Shown piece after piece: positions 52,196-62,265 of a stretch of 64,000 nt of DNA. How positions within the stretch are numbered: the first letter of the stretch is position 1; every line of letters begins with the position of its first letter. The position numbers and the translations under genes were made by a program. The stretch is taken from the NCBI GenBank assembly GCA_035935115.1, contig DASYXK010000021.1:124001-188000 (forward strand), in the 5' to 3' direction. The notes under the pieces were generated by a model. That model saw nothing but the letters and a program-made list of their open reading frames with translations, did not search any database and had not been told where the DNA came from. This DNA comes from TA-20 sp035935115. Lineage in GTDB: Archaea; Thermoproteota; Nitrososphaeria; Nitrososphaerales; Nitrosopumilaceae.

Positions 52196-52852
52196 TCATT
52201 CTAATGAATTGAGTTTGTAACCGTATTTTTTCATAATTTCCTGCACCTCTTCATCACTTATTTGATCAAACACTTCATAGAATTCACCCACTGCATTGAA
52301 AATATACGGAGATTGTAAAACTACTACTTTGTCTGCTATTTGATTTAGTTTATCAATGGTTTCTGGAGGTCCAACAGGTATTGCAATTATGAGTTTCTTT
52401 GGTTTTTGTTTTTTTATCCAATGAGCAGCTACAGACATGGTTGCACCTGTAGCAATTCCGTCATCAACTAGAACTACAGTCTTTCCAGATAAATCATATT
52501 CTTTGATTCCTCTAAATTTCATTAATCTACGTTCAATTTCCATTTTCTGCCTTGCAATCTCTTCTTCAACAAAACTTTCTGGAATGTTTAGCATTCTAGT
52601 AATTTCGACGTTTGGAAAATAACTTCCATCATGCATAACTGCACCTATTGCAAGTTCCTGATTGTTCGGTGCTCCAACCTTTCTTGAAACTATAATATCT
52701 AATTTACAGTTTAAAATAGAAGAGATCACATCACCGATAATTACCCCACCTCTAGGTATTGCAAGAATTATAGGATTTTCATCTTTTAGCCATAATAATT
52801 TCTCGGCAAGTTTCTTTGCTGCGTCTGTCCTATCTTTAAAAATTTTATCCAT
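52196..52852 (-). CDS. Type I phosphoribosyltransferase-like protein
   Basis: 218 residues. The PRPP-binding loop is VVLVDDGIATGATM. The N-terminal part (PIILAIPRGGVIIGDVI) is the hood region of such proteins. Base specificity cannot be read; similar proteins are often called predicted phosphoribosyltransferases. Confidence 0.8.
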   Translation of the reverse strand: MDKIFKDRTDAAKKLAEKLLWLKDENPIILAIPRGGVIIGDVISSILNCKLDIIVSRKVGAPNNQELAIGAVMHDGSYFPNVEITRMLNIPESFVEEEIARQKMEIERRLMKFRGIKEYDLSGKTVVLVDDGIATGATMSVAAHWIKKQKPKKLIIAIPVGPPETIDKLNQIADKVVVLQSPYIFNAVGEFYEVFDQISDEEVQEIMKKYGYKLNSLE

Positions 52853-52902
52853 TATTTTCTACAGTATATCATCATATGATTAAAATCTTGCAAAACAAAT
52901 AA

Positions 52903-53064
52903 TCAATGACGATATTGTTTCATGGAATTAGGATCCAGTACTATTACTTTTCTTCCAAGAGAATAATCGCTACCACATCTTGGACAGTTGAAACTATTCC
53001 ACCCTATTTGAACAAGAACTATTTCTTCATCGGAGTGATTTGCACATGTTAATCTTTGTTCCAT
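52903..53064 (-). CDS. Small zinc-ribbon microprotein
   Basis: 53 residues. CPRCGSDYSLGRK follows a Cys/His-containing N-terminus (LTCANHSDEE), giving a possible zinc site. Not recognised. Confidence 0.55.
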   Translation of the reverse strand: MEQRLTCANHSDEEIVLVQIGWNSFNCPRCGSDYSLGRKVIVLDPNSMKQYRH

Positions 53065-53193
53065 GAAAATGATACGATATTTTTCTTAATAAGCAGGTGT
53101 GCTAGATTGGATATGACAATTGAGTGTAGTTATGGATCGTCAAGATGATGAGAGAGATTTAATGTTCATATATGATTATTTCTTAGTCATGTT

Positions 53194-53958
53194 ATGAGAT
53201 TAAAAGACAAAGTTGCAATAGTTACAGGTGCTTCAAGTGACATAGGATTAGAAATTTCAAAAAGATTTGTCGAGGAAGGTGCAAATGTCGTTTTATTAGG
53301 CAGAAATTTTGACAAGCTTGAGAAAGCGCGAAAAACAATAAAAAACTATTCAGCAAAAACAGTTGGAATTCCATGTGATCTCACAAACGAGGCACAGGTG
53401 CTACAGACAGTAGAACAAATTTCTGACCATTATGGAAAAATAGACATACTTGTAAACAGTGCTGGTCTTATCAACGATCCAATACATTTTCATGAAATGC
53501 CAGAATCAGATTGGTCAGCTTTGATAAACACAAATATCTACGGAACTTTTAGAATTACAAAATCAGTCTTAATTAAAATGCTAGAAAATAAGAGCGGATC
53601 AATTATTAACATTGGTTCAATATCAAGTGAGCGTGCAATCCCAAAAGTGCACTTGACTGTATACTGCACAACCAAGGCAGCAATTAACATGTTTACAAAA
53701 GGCATAGCAATAGAATATGCAAGAAAAAACATTCGTTGTAATTGCATAAATCCTGGAATCATAAATGCGGGAATGATAAAGTCCTATCTTGATTATCCAG
53801 AAGCGCGAAAAGTCCTAGATGATAGGCAACCATTGAACAGAATAGGAGAACCCGTAGACGTTGCAAATGCTACAGTTTACTTGGCATCAGATGAAGCAAG
53901 TTGGATTACTGGGATCATCTTAAATGTAGATGGCGGAAAATCTGCCTCTGAAGGATAA
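53194..53958 (+). CDS. Short-chain dehydrogenase/reductase
   Basis: 254 residues with the classical SDR pattern: VTGASSDIGLEISKRF (the usual TGxxxGxG has Asp in the middle), NSAG, the Ser in NIGSISSE, YCTTK catalytic Tyr/Lys, and ISGNPG-like CINPGII. NAD(P)-dependent; substrate unknown, perhaps 3-ketoacyl reductase-like. Confidence 0.88.
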   Translation: MRLKDKVAIVTGASSDIGLEISKRFVEEGANVVLLGRNFDKLEKARKTIKNYSAKTVGIPCDLTNEAQVLQTVEQISDHYGKIDILVNSAGLINDPIHFHEMPESDWSALINTNIYGTFRITKSVLIKMLENKSGSIINIGSISSERAIPKVHLTVYCTTKAAINMFTKGIAIEYARKNIRCNCINPGIINAGMIKSYLDYPEARKVLDDRQPLNRIGEPVDVANATVYLASDEASWITGIILNVDGGKSASEG

Positions 53959-53990
53959 TCAGTACAAAATTCAAGTTTTTTGTTTGATTT

Positions 53991-54344
53991 TTATTCCATT
54001 CTTTTGTAAATCGATTTAAAATCTTCTGCTATCAGGTATGCCGTATTCTCAAGATGTGTAACTTCAGTCATGTTTGATTTCCCTCTAGCTAGCTGTCGCA
54101 TCTGTGTCATACACTTGTGGATTTGATTATGATCTGGCGGTGCCTCACCAGACCAAATATCGAAACATTCCACAAAATCAAGGCAAAAATTCAAGACTAT
54201 TAGTTCCCAGTCTTTAGTATTAGTTGGATATCCTATGCCCTGAGCAAGTGTACGAAATTCGTTACTTCTATCAATAAGAAGCATTTTTAGAGCTTTGTGT
54301 GCTTTTGTTAAATCATATTTATCTAAAGCACTTGAACCTTGCAT
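53991..54344 (-). CDS. Protein of unknown function
   Basis: 117 residues, helical, with no recognised motif. Convergent with the SDR gene. Confidence 0.5.
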   Translation of the reverse strand: MQGSSALDKYDLTKAHKALKMLLIDRSNEFRTLAQGIGYPTNTKDWELIVLNFCLDFVECFDIWSGEAPPDHNQIHKCMTQMRQLARGKSNMTEVTHLENTAYLIAEDFKSIYKRME

Positions 54345-54397
54345 ACAAATTATATCATGAAGTTTTATTTTAATGATATCATTATTTCATAATTTGT

Positions 54398-54844
54398 CTA
54401 ATGAACTATAGTAACTGGACATGTTGCGTGTTCAGAAACATATCTTGCTGTGCTCCCAATTCTTTTGATTGCTGCAAGACCTTTCATGCGTCTGCTACCC
54501 ATTATTATAAGATCAGTTTTATTTTGCTTGGCTTGTTTTAAAATTGCATTAGAAACATCATCATGAACTATTTTGTAAGATACTTTTGCACCCTCCTCAC
54601 GGCATTTTTCTGTCACCTTACTAAGATCTTTTTCTCCTTGAGTAGTTAGCTCTTTTACAATTTTTAGATAATTGGTAGCCATTGAACCTACGTATATTGA
54701 ATCATTAATAGGATAATAGAGTGGAACGACCATCAAAATATTTAGTGTCGCGTTAAAATTTCGTGCTATTTCTTTCCCCAATTCTAGTGCTTTCTTTGAC
54801 ATGGGTGATCCCTCATAGGGAACCAGAATATTTTGAATCATCAT
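54398..54844 (-). CDS. Universal stress protein
   Basis: 148 residues. NILVPYEGSPMSKKALELG at the start and IMGSRRMKGLAAIKRIGSTA near the end, with the G-2x-G-9x-G(S/T) type ATP loop, mark the UspA family. A nucleotide-binding stress protein. Confidence 0.85.
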   Translation of the reverse strand: MMIQNILVPYEGSPMSKKALELGKEIARNFNATLNILMVVPLYYPINDSIYVGSMATNYLKIVKELTTQGEKDLSKVTEKCREEGAKVSYKIVHDDVSNAILKQAKQNKTDLIIMGSRRMKGLAAIKRIGSTARYVSEHATCPVTIVH

Positions 54845-55017
54845 TTTAGAACATTTCCATTAATCATTTCTTCTTAATGGTGATTTTATAAGGTTCCGCT
54901 TGAAAACTATACAAGTAGAGAAAAACTGTTTCACCTCCTTTTTTTGCCAATTCTTATTGAACCAGAACAACATTAAAGTTCCCAGTGTTTTAGAAATCAT
55001 ACAGAGAACATAAGCTG

Positions 55018-56586
55018 ATGAAACTCACATATTTTTTCAACGCAAAATCCAATTACATAATTCCCATAGTATTATTCTTGAGCTCTTTTCTCATTTACTC
55101 TTACAATTTAGAGGGGCAGCCTTGGCATGGAGATGAAATTGTATATCTTGCCCAAGCCGGAGAGTATGTTCATTTAATAAAGAATGGAAATTTTGACGAT
55201 TCGTGTTTAAGATCCATTGACAATTGTAGCTATTTGTTTCACATACCTGCATACGGATTGACTTACAGCCCGCTACGTAACATCTTGATTGGTTTTCCAA
55301 TGGATGTGAAAAGTGGTGACGTTGGAAAATTTTACAATTGGTCATGTTACTGGCAGTGCTACATCTCTGACATGGAACCAACTGTAAACGAAATGGCTAC
55401 AGCCCGTTTGCTCTCACCTCTTTTTGGTGCCTTGACTGTGGCAATTTCATTTTTGATAGGAAAAATTCTTTTTAATAGAAATGTCGGAATCATGGCATCT
55501 CTTATTTTCCTCTTTTATGATATTTGGTTATGGCATAGTCGTACAATAATGACCGAGGTGCACTACATTTTTTTTGTCATGCTATCGCTCCTGCTTTTGC
55601 TTTATGCCTTTAAGACAGAGCAAATGAAGATCAGGTATTTCATTTCAAGCGCTATTGCATTTGGTCTTGCCTTGACTTCAAAGATGCTGTCAATAGAATT
55701 CTCTATACTATTCCTTGGAATAATTTTATTCAGTGGCGTATTCAAGAGACTGCCAGATTCTACTATTAAGATAAGTAATATTCCTAAAACTGGTGTATTG
55801 ATTTTCCTCTTCTTTGCAATTGCCATGTTCTCCTTATTTTTAACTGAACCGGGATTTTATGAAAACCCATTGAAACAAATTGCAATAATGAAAAAGGACA
55901 TGGATAACTATAACCGCGATGTTTGGTACATTGGATATCCAACCATTCACAGTATTCAGATTAACACGCTACTAACAGTTTTTCATTATGCTCTTTTTCC
56001 AAGTTTTATCGAAAAACAAATATCTGATCCACATCTTAATCTGAGCGGCAATCTTGGCAAGACAGTTCCCCAAACATATTCAAGCATTCCTTTAACAATT
56101 TTTTTCTTTGTGGGAATAGGATATTTGATCTATAGAATCAAAAAATTCAAGAGTTTCATATCCGAGACTCTTGTTCTAATTTGGTTCATTAGCACACTAG
56201 TACTATCACTTGCAATGGCAAAGGATTTTTCCCTTGAGAGATATCTATTGCCACTTGGAATTTCAATCATTTTCATAGCTTCTTATGGATTTTGGAATGT
56301 TGTCAAAGACATTCCGTATAACAAAACAAAAATTACTTTTGTAATTTATTCCATATTTACCCATTGTGTGACCACACTGTTGTACTGGCAAAAAATTTAT
56401 TTTTCACCAGGCACAACTTGGACAAACCCACTAGGTTACGGAACTTTGCAGGAATCACTTGACAATCCATTGGGATTAATTATAAATGCAATATTTGTTG
56501 GATTCATGCTGTTTATGTTAATAATTAGATTTAGAGTAAAAACAAGCCACATTACAGTTACCAAAGATCAAGAAATCAAGAAATAA
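55018..56586 (+). CDS. GT-C glycosyltransferase (PMT/GT39-like)
   Basis: 522 residues with about eleven membrane helices. The first loop has PWHGDEIVYLAQAGEY, where the DE pair is the usual GT-C catalytic acidic motif. Such proteins move sugars from lipid-linked donors to proteins or lipids. Acceptor unknown; single gene. Confidence 0.8.
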   Translation: MKLTYFFNAKSNYIIPIVLFLSSFLIYSYNLEGQPWHGDEIVYLAQAGEYVHLIKNGNFDDSCLRSIDNCSYLFHIPAYGLTYSPLRNILIGFPMDVKSGDVGKFYNWSCYWQCYISDMEPTVNEMATARLLSPLFGALTVAISFLIGKILFNRNVGIMASLIFLFYDIWLWHSRTIMTEVHYIFFVMLSLLLLLYAFKTEQMKIRYFISSAIAFGLALTSKMLSIEFSILFLGIILFSGVFKRLPDSTIKISNIPKTGVLIFLFFAIAMFSLFLTEPGFYENPLKQIAIMKKDMDNYNRDVWYIGYPTIHSIQINTLLTVFHYALFPSFIEKQISDPHLNLSGNLGKTVPQTYSSIPLTIFFFVGIGYLIYRIKKFKSFISETLVLIWFISTLVLSLAMAKDFSLERYLLPLGISIIFIASYGFWNVVKDIPYNKTKITFVIYSIFTHCVTTLLYWQKIYFSPGTTWTNPLGYGTLQESLDNPLGLIINAIFVGFMLFMLIIRFRVKTSHITVTKDQEIKK

Positions 56587-56618
56587 AAAATGATAATTTA
56601 ATTTTATAATCTACACAC

Positions 56619-56927
56619 CTAAATCGTCTTTTGGTTGACTTTCTTTAGTTCATCATATTCTTCTTGAGGAGTTTTTTTAATACGTTCCATTCCTGGTTTG
56701 TTTCTTGGTTTTGATCTTACCATACAATTACAGCAATTACAGTATAGATCCACGGTCTCATCAGTTGCAGGGTTTTCATTTCTATCATGACACCCCTGCC
56801 TTGTCATAAAGACCCCACAAATCTGGCATCTTACTTGTCCTGACAAATAACGACTAGTTCCGTCTCTTGGTTTTCTAACCTTATACTCTTTACAAGTACC
56901 TTTGCAAATACCCCTATCATTGTGCAC
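56619..56927 (-). CDS. Cys-rich zinc-binding protein, unknown
   Basis: 102 residues with CQICG, CNCCNC and an N-terminal CKGTCKEY; a complex zinc site. Follows the gat operon on the same strand by about 70 bases and could be its last gene. Not recognised. Confidence 0.55.
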   Translation of the reverse strand: MHNDRGICKGTCKEYKVRKPRDGTSRYLSGQVRCQICGVFMTRQGCHDRNENPATDETVDLYCNCCNCMVRSKPRNKPGMERIKKTPQEEYDELKKVNQKTI

Positions 56928-56996
56928 AGTTAATTTCTAACAAAGAAGAATAAATTTCCATGCATATTCTGATGAAGACGAGTTAACAAGATGTAA

Positions 56997-58406
56997 TTAT
57001 TGTGAATCTAGTTTTTTCCTAATCATATCAAGAGTAAGAGAAGGACTTGTCTTACCTTTTGTCTTTCTCATTACTTTGCCCACAAGATAATTAATTGTAT
57101 CAGGGTTTTGTTTTGCTTCAGATACTGCCTTTTGTTCTTCAATAAAGACTGCATCTATTGCTTTTACAAGTGATGATTCATCATCAACATTACCCAAGTC
57201 AAGGCTGGAAATTATTTCTGAAACAGTTTTTCCTGTCTTTAATATTTCTTGTAAAGCAGTTTTTCCAGATGCTCTTGTAATTTTATTGTTCAAAACGGCA
57301 TCTGCCAAATCGGCGAGATGTTTTGGTGTGAGTTTGAGCTGTTCTCGTTGTTCTTTAGTATCAGCAAAGCCCTTAAGATCTGTGGTTATAAGATTTGCAA
57401 TTTCTTTAGCATTTTTTTCTGTATGAGATTGTTCAAATAAATCAGAATAAAATTTGTCAGAGGACAAGACTTCGGCAACTTGAGTTGGGATGCCATATTT
57501 GTTTATGTATCTCTCTTTTTTTGACATGATGCTTTCGGGCATTGTTTTTTTCAAGTTGTCAAGTAGTGATTTTTCAATTATTATCCTTGGAATATCTTCT
57601 TCTGGAAAATAACGATAATCTTGTTCTTCTTCTTTTGATCTAGATGAGACGGTAATTTTTCTTGCCTCATCCCAATGTCTTGTTTCTGCAGGAATTGGTA
57701 TCCCTCTTTCTGCCAAACTTTGCTGTCTTGTTATCTCAAAGTGAAGTGCCTTTTCTATATCACGAAATGAGCCTACGTTTTTAATTTCCACCCTATTTCC
57801 TTTTTCAATTGAAATGTTACCATCAACTCTAAAGGCGCCCTCTAGAGATGGATCTGCCACACCAAGGTTTTCTACCAAATCAGCTAGAATGTTTAAAAAG
57901 ATTCTAACTTGTTTTGGATTTTCAAAATCAGGTTCAGTTACCATCTCAACAAGCGGTGTTCCAGCCCTGTTGTAATCAACCAAAGTAATCTGGGTTTTTT
58001 CTGAGCTGCCGCTATACACTAGTCTGCCAGGGTCTTCTTCTAGCTGTATTCTTCTGATTTTAATTTCCTTGTCTTCAATCATGATCATTCCATCATAACC
58101 AATACTTGTTGGGCCGTATGCATTGTACTGTGTAATTTGGAAATTTTTTGGAAGATCAGGATAGAAATAATTTTTTCTGAAAAATCCAATCTTTGGAGGT
58201 ATTTTGCATCCTAGTGCTATAGACAACATGGCTGCTTTTTCAACAGCTTTTTTATTTAAAATTGGCAATGAGCCTGGCAGTCCCATACATACCGGACAAA
58301 TGTTGGAGTTTGGCCCAAAGCTCCTGTAGTCTGCCTTGCAAGAACAGAACAGTTTACTTTCAAGTTTTGTAAGCTGACAGTGAATCTCTAATCCTATCTT
58401 TGTCAA
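56997..58406 (-). CDS. gatB: Glutamyl/aspartyl-tRNA amidotransferase subunit B
   Basis: 469 residues. The N-terminal cradle has GLEIHCQL and the CSCKADYR-CPVCMG zinc site; the tail is a YqeY-like domain binding tRNA. Start overlaps gatA by four bases. GatCAB turns Asp-tRNA(Asn) or Glu-tRNA(Gln) into the amide form. Confidence 0.93.
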   Translation of the reverse strand: MTKIGLEIHCQLTKLESKLFCSCKADYRSFGPNSNICPVCMGLPGSLPILNKKAVEKAAMLSIALGCKIPPKIGFFRKNYFYPDLPKNFQITQYNAYGPTSIGYDGMIMIEDKEIKIRRIQLEEDPGRLVYSGSSEKTQITLVDYNRAGTPLVEMVTEPDFENPKQVRIFLNILADLVENLGVADPSLEGAFRVDGNISIEKGNRVEIKNVGSFRDIEKALHFEITRQQSLAERGIPIPAETRHWDEARKITVSSRSKEEEQDYRYFPEEDIPRIIIEKSLLDNLKKTMPESIMSKKERYINKYGIPTQVAEVLSSDKFYSDLFEQSHTEKNAKEIANLITTDLKGFADTKEQREQLKLTPKHLADLADAVLNNKITRASGKTALQEILKTGKTVSEIISSLDLGNVDDESSLVKAIDAVFIEEQKAVSEAKQNPDTINYLVGKVMRKTKGKTSPSLTLDMIRKKLDSQ

Positions 58407-59848
58407 ATTGGCACCTCAGGAAGGTTTGTTGTTTTCTGTAATGCATAGGCTGATTGCAATAGCTGCTTTTCTTGAAGCGAATTTGCAAAGAGTTGAATTC
58501 CTATAGGCAACCCATTTGACATGGCAAATGGAACAGAGATGGCAGGAATTCCAGAAAGATTTGCAATTATTGTATTAATATCAAGCAAGTAAATCTTCAA
58601 CGGATCATCAATTTTTTCGCCAATCTTAAATGGCAAAATTGGCATTGTTGGAGCTAAAAGAAGATCTACTTTTTTAAAGGATTCAATAAGTTGTGATTTA
58701 ATTAAGCTTCTAACTTTTTGTGCTTTTTGATAATATTTACCGTAATATCCAGTTGAAAGCACAAATGTTCCAAGCAACATTCTTCTTGTGACTTCAGGTC
58801 CTAGATTACTTCGAACTTTAGAAATGTATGAATTATACTCGTATCCTTCTACGCTAAAATCAAATCCATATCTCAAATTATCAAATCGTGCAAGGTTACT
58901 GCTTGCTTCAGCAGATGCCAGAGTGTAATATGCAGCAACAGAATGCTGTGCTGAATCAAGCGAAATCGGAATACATTGCGCACCAAGTTTTTCAAATGTC
59001 GATATGGCGTGTTTTGTAGCTGATTGAACGTCCCTGTCAACTCCTTCACCAACCATCTCTGAAATTATTCCAATTTTTTTACCTGATACACCTACATCAA
59101 TGTCCTTAGTATAATCAGGTGTCCCATTTTCAATTGTGGTATTATCATGTGAATCGCGTCCTGCAATAATATTCAAAATAAATGCAACATCTTCTACAGT
59201 TCGTGCAAGTGGACCTATCTGCTCTATGCTGTTTGCAAATGACACCAGACCATATCTGCTAATTAATCCATATGTCGGTTTTAAGCCAACTACGGAACAA
59301 AAACTAGCCGGACTTCTCACAGAACCTCCAGTATCAGAACCAAGTGACGCAATACATTCAAGGGCACTCACAGAAACTCCGCTTCCACCAGACGAGCCAC
59401 CTGGCACATAATCGGTATTCCATGGGTTTCGACTAGGGCCAAAATAGCTATACTCTGTTGTAGAGCCCATAGCAAATTCATCCAAATTTGCCTTACCAAT
59501 AATTATTGCATCTTCTGATTTTAATTTTGAAACAACAGTAGCGTCATATGGTGCAACAAAATCTTCAAGCATTTTTGATGCGCAGGTAGTTTTCATACCT
59601 TTTGTACAAATATTATCTTTAATTGAAATTGGCATGCCAAAACATGAGCCGACTCTTTCTTTTGCCTTGATTTTTTTATCTATCTGTTTTGCTTGTTCTA
59701 TCGCGTTTTCGTTTATAGATATAAACGCGTGAAGGTTCTTTTCGACCTTATTTATTCTCTCTAGTGTTTTTGCAACAAACTCTTCTGAAGAGAATTCCCC
59801 ATCCCGTAATTTTTGTATGTATTTGGATATAGAAATCGCAAGTGTCAT
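58403..59848 (-). CDS. gatA: Glutamyl/aspartyl-tRNA amidotransferase subunit A
   Basis: About 481 residues from the preferred ATG at 59848, one base past the gatC stop; an in-frame start nine codons upstream would overlap gatC. Catalytic Ser-cisSer-Lys triad: SIKDN, and the GGSSGGSG and SDTGGSVRSP loops. Amidase that releases ammonia from glutamine. Confidence 0.93.
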   Translation of the reverse strand: MTLAISISKYIQKLRDGEFSSEEFVAKTLERINKVEKNLHAFISINENAIEQAKQIDKKIKAKERVGSCFGMPISIKDNICTKGMKTTCASKMLEDFVAPYDATVVSKLKSEDAIIIGKANLDEFAMGSTTEYSYFGPSRNPWNTDYVPGGSSGGSGVSVSALECIASLGSDTGGSVRSPASFCSVVGLKPTYGLISRYGLVSFANSIEQIGPLARTVEDVAFILNIIAGRDSHDNTTIENGTPDYTKDIDVGVSGKKIGIISEMVGEGVDRDVQSATKHAISTFEKLGAQCIPISLDSAQHSVAAYYTLASAEASSNLARFDNLRYGFDFSVEGYEYNSYISKVRSNLGPEVTRRMLLGTFVLSTGYYGKYYQKAQKVRSLIKSQLIESFKKVDLLLAPTMPILPFKIGEKIDDPLKIYLLDINTIIANLSGIPAISVPFAMSNGLPIGIQLFANSLQEKQLLQSAYALQKTTNLPEVPI

Positions 59849-59849
59849 C

Positions 59850-60116
59850 TTAAACCATCTTTGGAGCCCTAACAAAATTTTCTTTAGTCTTTTTTAATTT
59901 TTCAATAAGATTGTTCTCGTATGGAACAAATTTGTCTTCACGTAAATCACCAAGAGATAATTCTTGTCTGAGCAAATCTTCTGTAGTAACCTCCACTTTG
60001 TCCAAGCGCCCAAAATAATTCAAAATTTGCTCTACTTGTAAAATGTATTTTTGAGGATCCTTAATCTCTATTTTTACTAAATCACTAAGGTGCTCTATTT
60101 CTTTTTTATCTACCAT
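59850..60116 (-). CDS. gatC: Glutamyl/aspartyl-tRNA amidotransferase subunit C
   Basis: 88 residues: EIEHLSDLVKIEIKDPQKY, then LGDLREDKFVPY. Joins GatA and GatB. It lies eight bases after aspS and just before gatA. Confidence 0.9.
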   Translation of the reverse strand: MVDKKEIEHLSDLVKIEIKDPQKYILQVEQILNYFGRLDKVEVTTEDLLRQELSLGDLREDKFVPYENNLIEKLKKTKENFVRAPKMV

Positions 60117-60124
60117 TATTTCCC

Positions 60125-61438
60125 CTACGGTGTGAGTCTATCCACGTCTCTTGGATAAAATGTTACATCTCTAATGTTTTCTGTTCCTGTTAGAGCCATC
60201 ATCAATCTTTCAAGACCAATTCCACATCCTGCATGAGGCGGCACACCATAATCAAATACTCTAAGATGGTAATCAAACGGGTCAAGCTTGAACCCTTTGT
60301 TTTTCATTCTTTCCTCAAGCTCGGATCTTTTTTCAATTCTTGTACTGCCAGATGAGAGCTCCAAATCACCATACATAAAATCAAACGATTCGGATAGTTT
60401 AGGGTCATCTGCTTTTGCTTTTACATAAAATGGCTTTGGACCCAATGGCCAATCCTTTATGAAATAAAATCCTGTAATGTTAAGTTTTTTCAGATTAGAT
60501 GCATACAGATCGTCTCCCCATTCGGTGTTTATTCCAGCTTTTTGCATCTTTTCAATTAGCTCAGAATATGTGTACTGTGGAATAGAATCTGAAATTTCAG
60601 GAATTTGAAATTTAACATCCGTGTTTAATTTTTCATTATAATCTTTTACTGTCAGAACTACTCGTTTTACTATATTTTCAATGTGTTTCATAATATCGTT
60701 GTAATCTGCAAATGCTTCTTCCAGATCTATTGATATGGCCTCAGACAGATGTCTGTTTGTTCTAGATGGTTCAGCTCTAAAGATAGGGGCAATTTCAAAA
60801 ACTTTCTCAAAACTCATTGTCAATTGTTCTTTGTAAAGTTGCGGGCTTTGGGCAAGAAATGCTTCTTTGTTATAGTAAAATATAGGAAACAGTGCTGCAC
60901 CTCCTTCGGTAGCTGTAGCAATCATTTTAGGAGTATTTACTTCAACAAACTCTTTTTCATACAGATATTCTCGGATTGATTTTAAAACTAGACTTCGTGC
61001 TTTGAAAACATGTTGTAAGATGTTTCTTCTAAGATCTACCGCGCGTATTTCTAAGCGAGTATCAATATTGGCAACGGTTTTTGCTTGTGATGTAAAAGGT
61101 GCAATCTTTTCTGCTTGAGAAAAAACTTTCATTTCAAGAGGACGAATCTCTGCTCCGTGCGGAGCCTTGTTTGAAGGTTTGATTGTTCCTTTTATGGCAA
61201 TACTTGATTGCTCTTTTAGTTTTACAATTTCTTGTCGTAGTTCTTCTCTAGAATCACCTTTCTTAGCAGTAATCTGGATATCCCCATTTTTGTCAGTAAT
61301 CATCATAAAAATGAGATTCCCGTGATCTCTCACACTAGACACCCAACCCATAACGATTACTTCCTTTCCATCCAAGGAAGGACTGATCTCGTTTGAATAA
61401 ATAGTTCTACGCCAAGTTCCAAGATTGTTATCTATCAA
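60125..61438 (-). CDS. aspS: Aspartyl-tRNA synthetase, probably non-discriminating
   Basis: 437 residues. Class II core with FRAEPSRTNRHLSEA (motif 2), and GCGIGLERLMMALTG (motif 3). The N-terminal OB-fold has GWVSSVRDHGN where discriminating archaeal forms have Trp, and KAPHG with Pro, as in non-discriminating forms. Co-operon with gatC, gatA, gatB supports making Asp-tRNA(Asn) for amidation. The discrimination call is inference. Confidence 0.93.
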   Translation of the reverse strand: MIDNNLGTWRRTIYSNEISPSLDGKEVIVMGWVSSVRDHGNLIFMMITDKNGDIQITAKKGDSREELRQEIVKLKEQSSIAIKGTIKPSNKAPHGAEIRPLEMKVFSQAEKIAPFTSQAKTVANIDTRLEIRAVDLRRNILQHVFKARSLVLKSIREYLYEKEFVEVNTPKMIATATEGGAALFPIFYYNKEAFLAQSPQLYKEQLTMSFEKVFEIAPIFRAEPSRTNRHLSEAISIDLEEAFADYNDIMKHIENIVKRVVLTVKDYNEKLNTDVKFQIPEISDSIPQYTYSELIEKMQKAGINTEWGDDLYASNLKKLNITGFYFIKDWPLGPKPFYVKAKADDPKLSESFDFMYGDLELSSGSTRIEKRSELEERMKNKGFKLDPFDYHLRVFDYGVPPHAGCGIGLERLMMALTGTENIRDVTFYPRDVDRLTP

Positions 61439-61663
61439 ACCTTTTCATCAAATCTGTTCTAGTTAGTGTTAATTTATGTTTTGAATGTATATTCATGAAG
61501 TTTTGAATTAAACAGATGTAATCATTCAAGGGGATAAAAAGTGGTTCATGTTGAGAGTTCATCCCAGCAAGTTAAACCACGTACCTGTGTCTGGTATACA
61601 ACATATCTTGATTCAGATTAAAAAAGAGTTGTCAACTTTTTTTGTGACAAAAACCCTATGATT

Positions 61664-62200
61664 TTAAACTTTGATTATTCTTTCTTTTATAAGAAATGGG
61701 ATCATAGACTCAGAAGATATCAAGATAGATTCTGTTTCATGATAACTTTTTGAGCTTGAAACATTTTGTTTTTTAACACTTAAAATTTTATCACGCATCA
61801 TACGAAAAATAGCTTGACATGCATCTTCGCTGAATTTTGCTTTAACGCTAATATCATTTTTTACAATGTTAATCTCCAAATTCTCAAACAAGGAAATATA
61901 TTTTATCACTATTTTTCCGTATTTTCGTGGAATTGCACCATTTGGAATTAACAAACCATTTTTTATAAGTGAATTAATTTTTCGATAAGAAGATGTTTGT
62001 GGTAGTTTGCAAGCACTTATGATATCTAAAATTATGCGTGGCTTGTTTGTTGCAGTATTTAGAATTTTTTTCTTGTCTTCATCAGCATAAGAATGTAGAA
62101 TTAAGGAAATTATCGATTTATCTTTTATAATAACTAATTTAGCATGATTACCATACACTAATTTTTCCATATCTGGGTTACCTTGAATATCAACAATCAA
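61664..62200 (-). CDS. Winged-HTH protein, paralogue of 7924-8487
   Basis: 178 residues. The central part shares DEDKKKILNT and PQTSSYRKINSLIKNGLLI with the NitrOD5-HTH protein at 7924. The N-terminus is short and the C-terminus extends about 60 residues, with no membrane gene next to it. A third, solo copy of the regulator family. Confidence 0.65.
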   Translation of the reverse strand: MIVDIQGNPDMEKLVYGNHAKLVIIKDKSIISLILHSYADEDKKKILNTATNKPRIILDIISACKLPQTSSYRKINSLIKNGLLIPNGAIPRKYGKIVIKYISLFENLEINIVKNDISVKAKFSEDACQAIFRMMRDKILSVKKQNVSSSKSYHETESILISSESMIPFLIKERIIKV

Positions 62201-62235
62201 TAATAGTTTTTCTATGCTAAATCACTTCAAAACCT

Positions 62236-62244
62236 CTATAAATT
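62236..62244 (+). promoter_or_regulatory. TATA box of the 62266 gene
   Basis: CTATAAATT about 27 bases before the TTG start. Confidence 0.4.
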
Positions 62245-62265
62245 AAACAGAATTATGCTATATTA

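Noticed and set aside
53130..53160. ATGATGAG resembling a box C of C/D RNA
   Set aside because: No CTGA box D at a suitable distance; a chance match in AT-rich DNA.
61439..61663. Intergenic region with short complementary runs (GTGGTT/AACCAC)
   Set aside because: Pairing is short with large loops and no terminator or RNA signature, so no feature was called.
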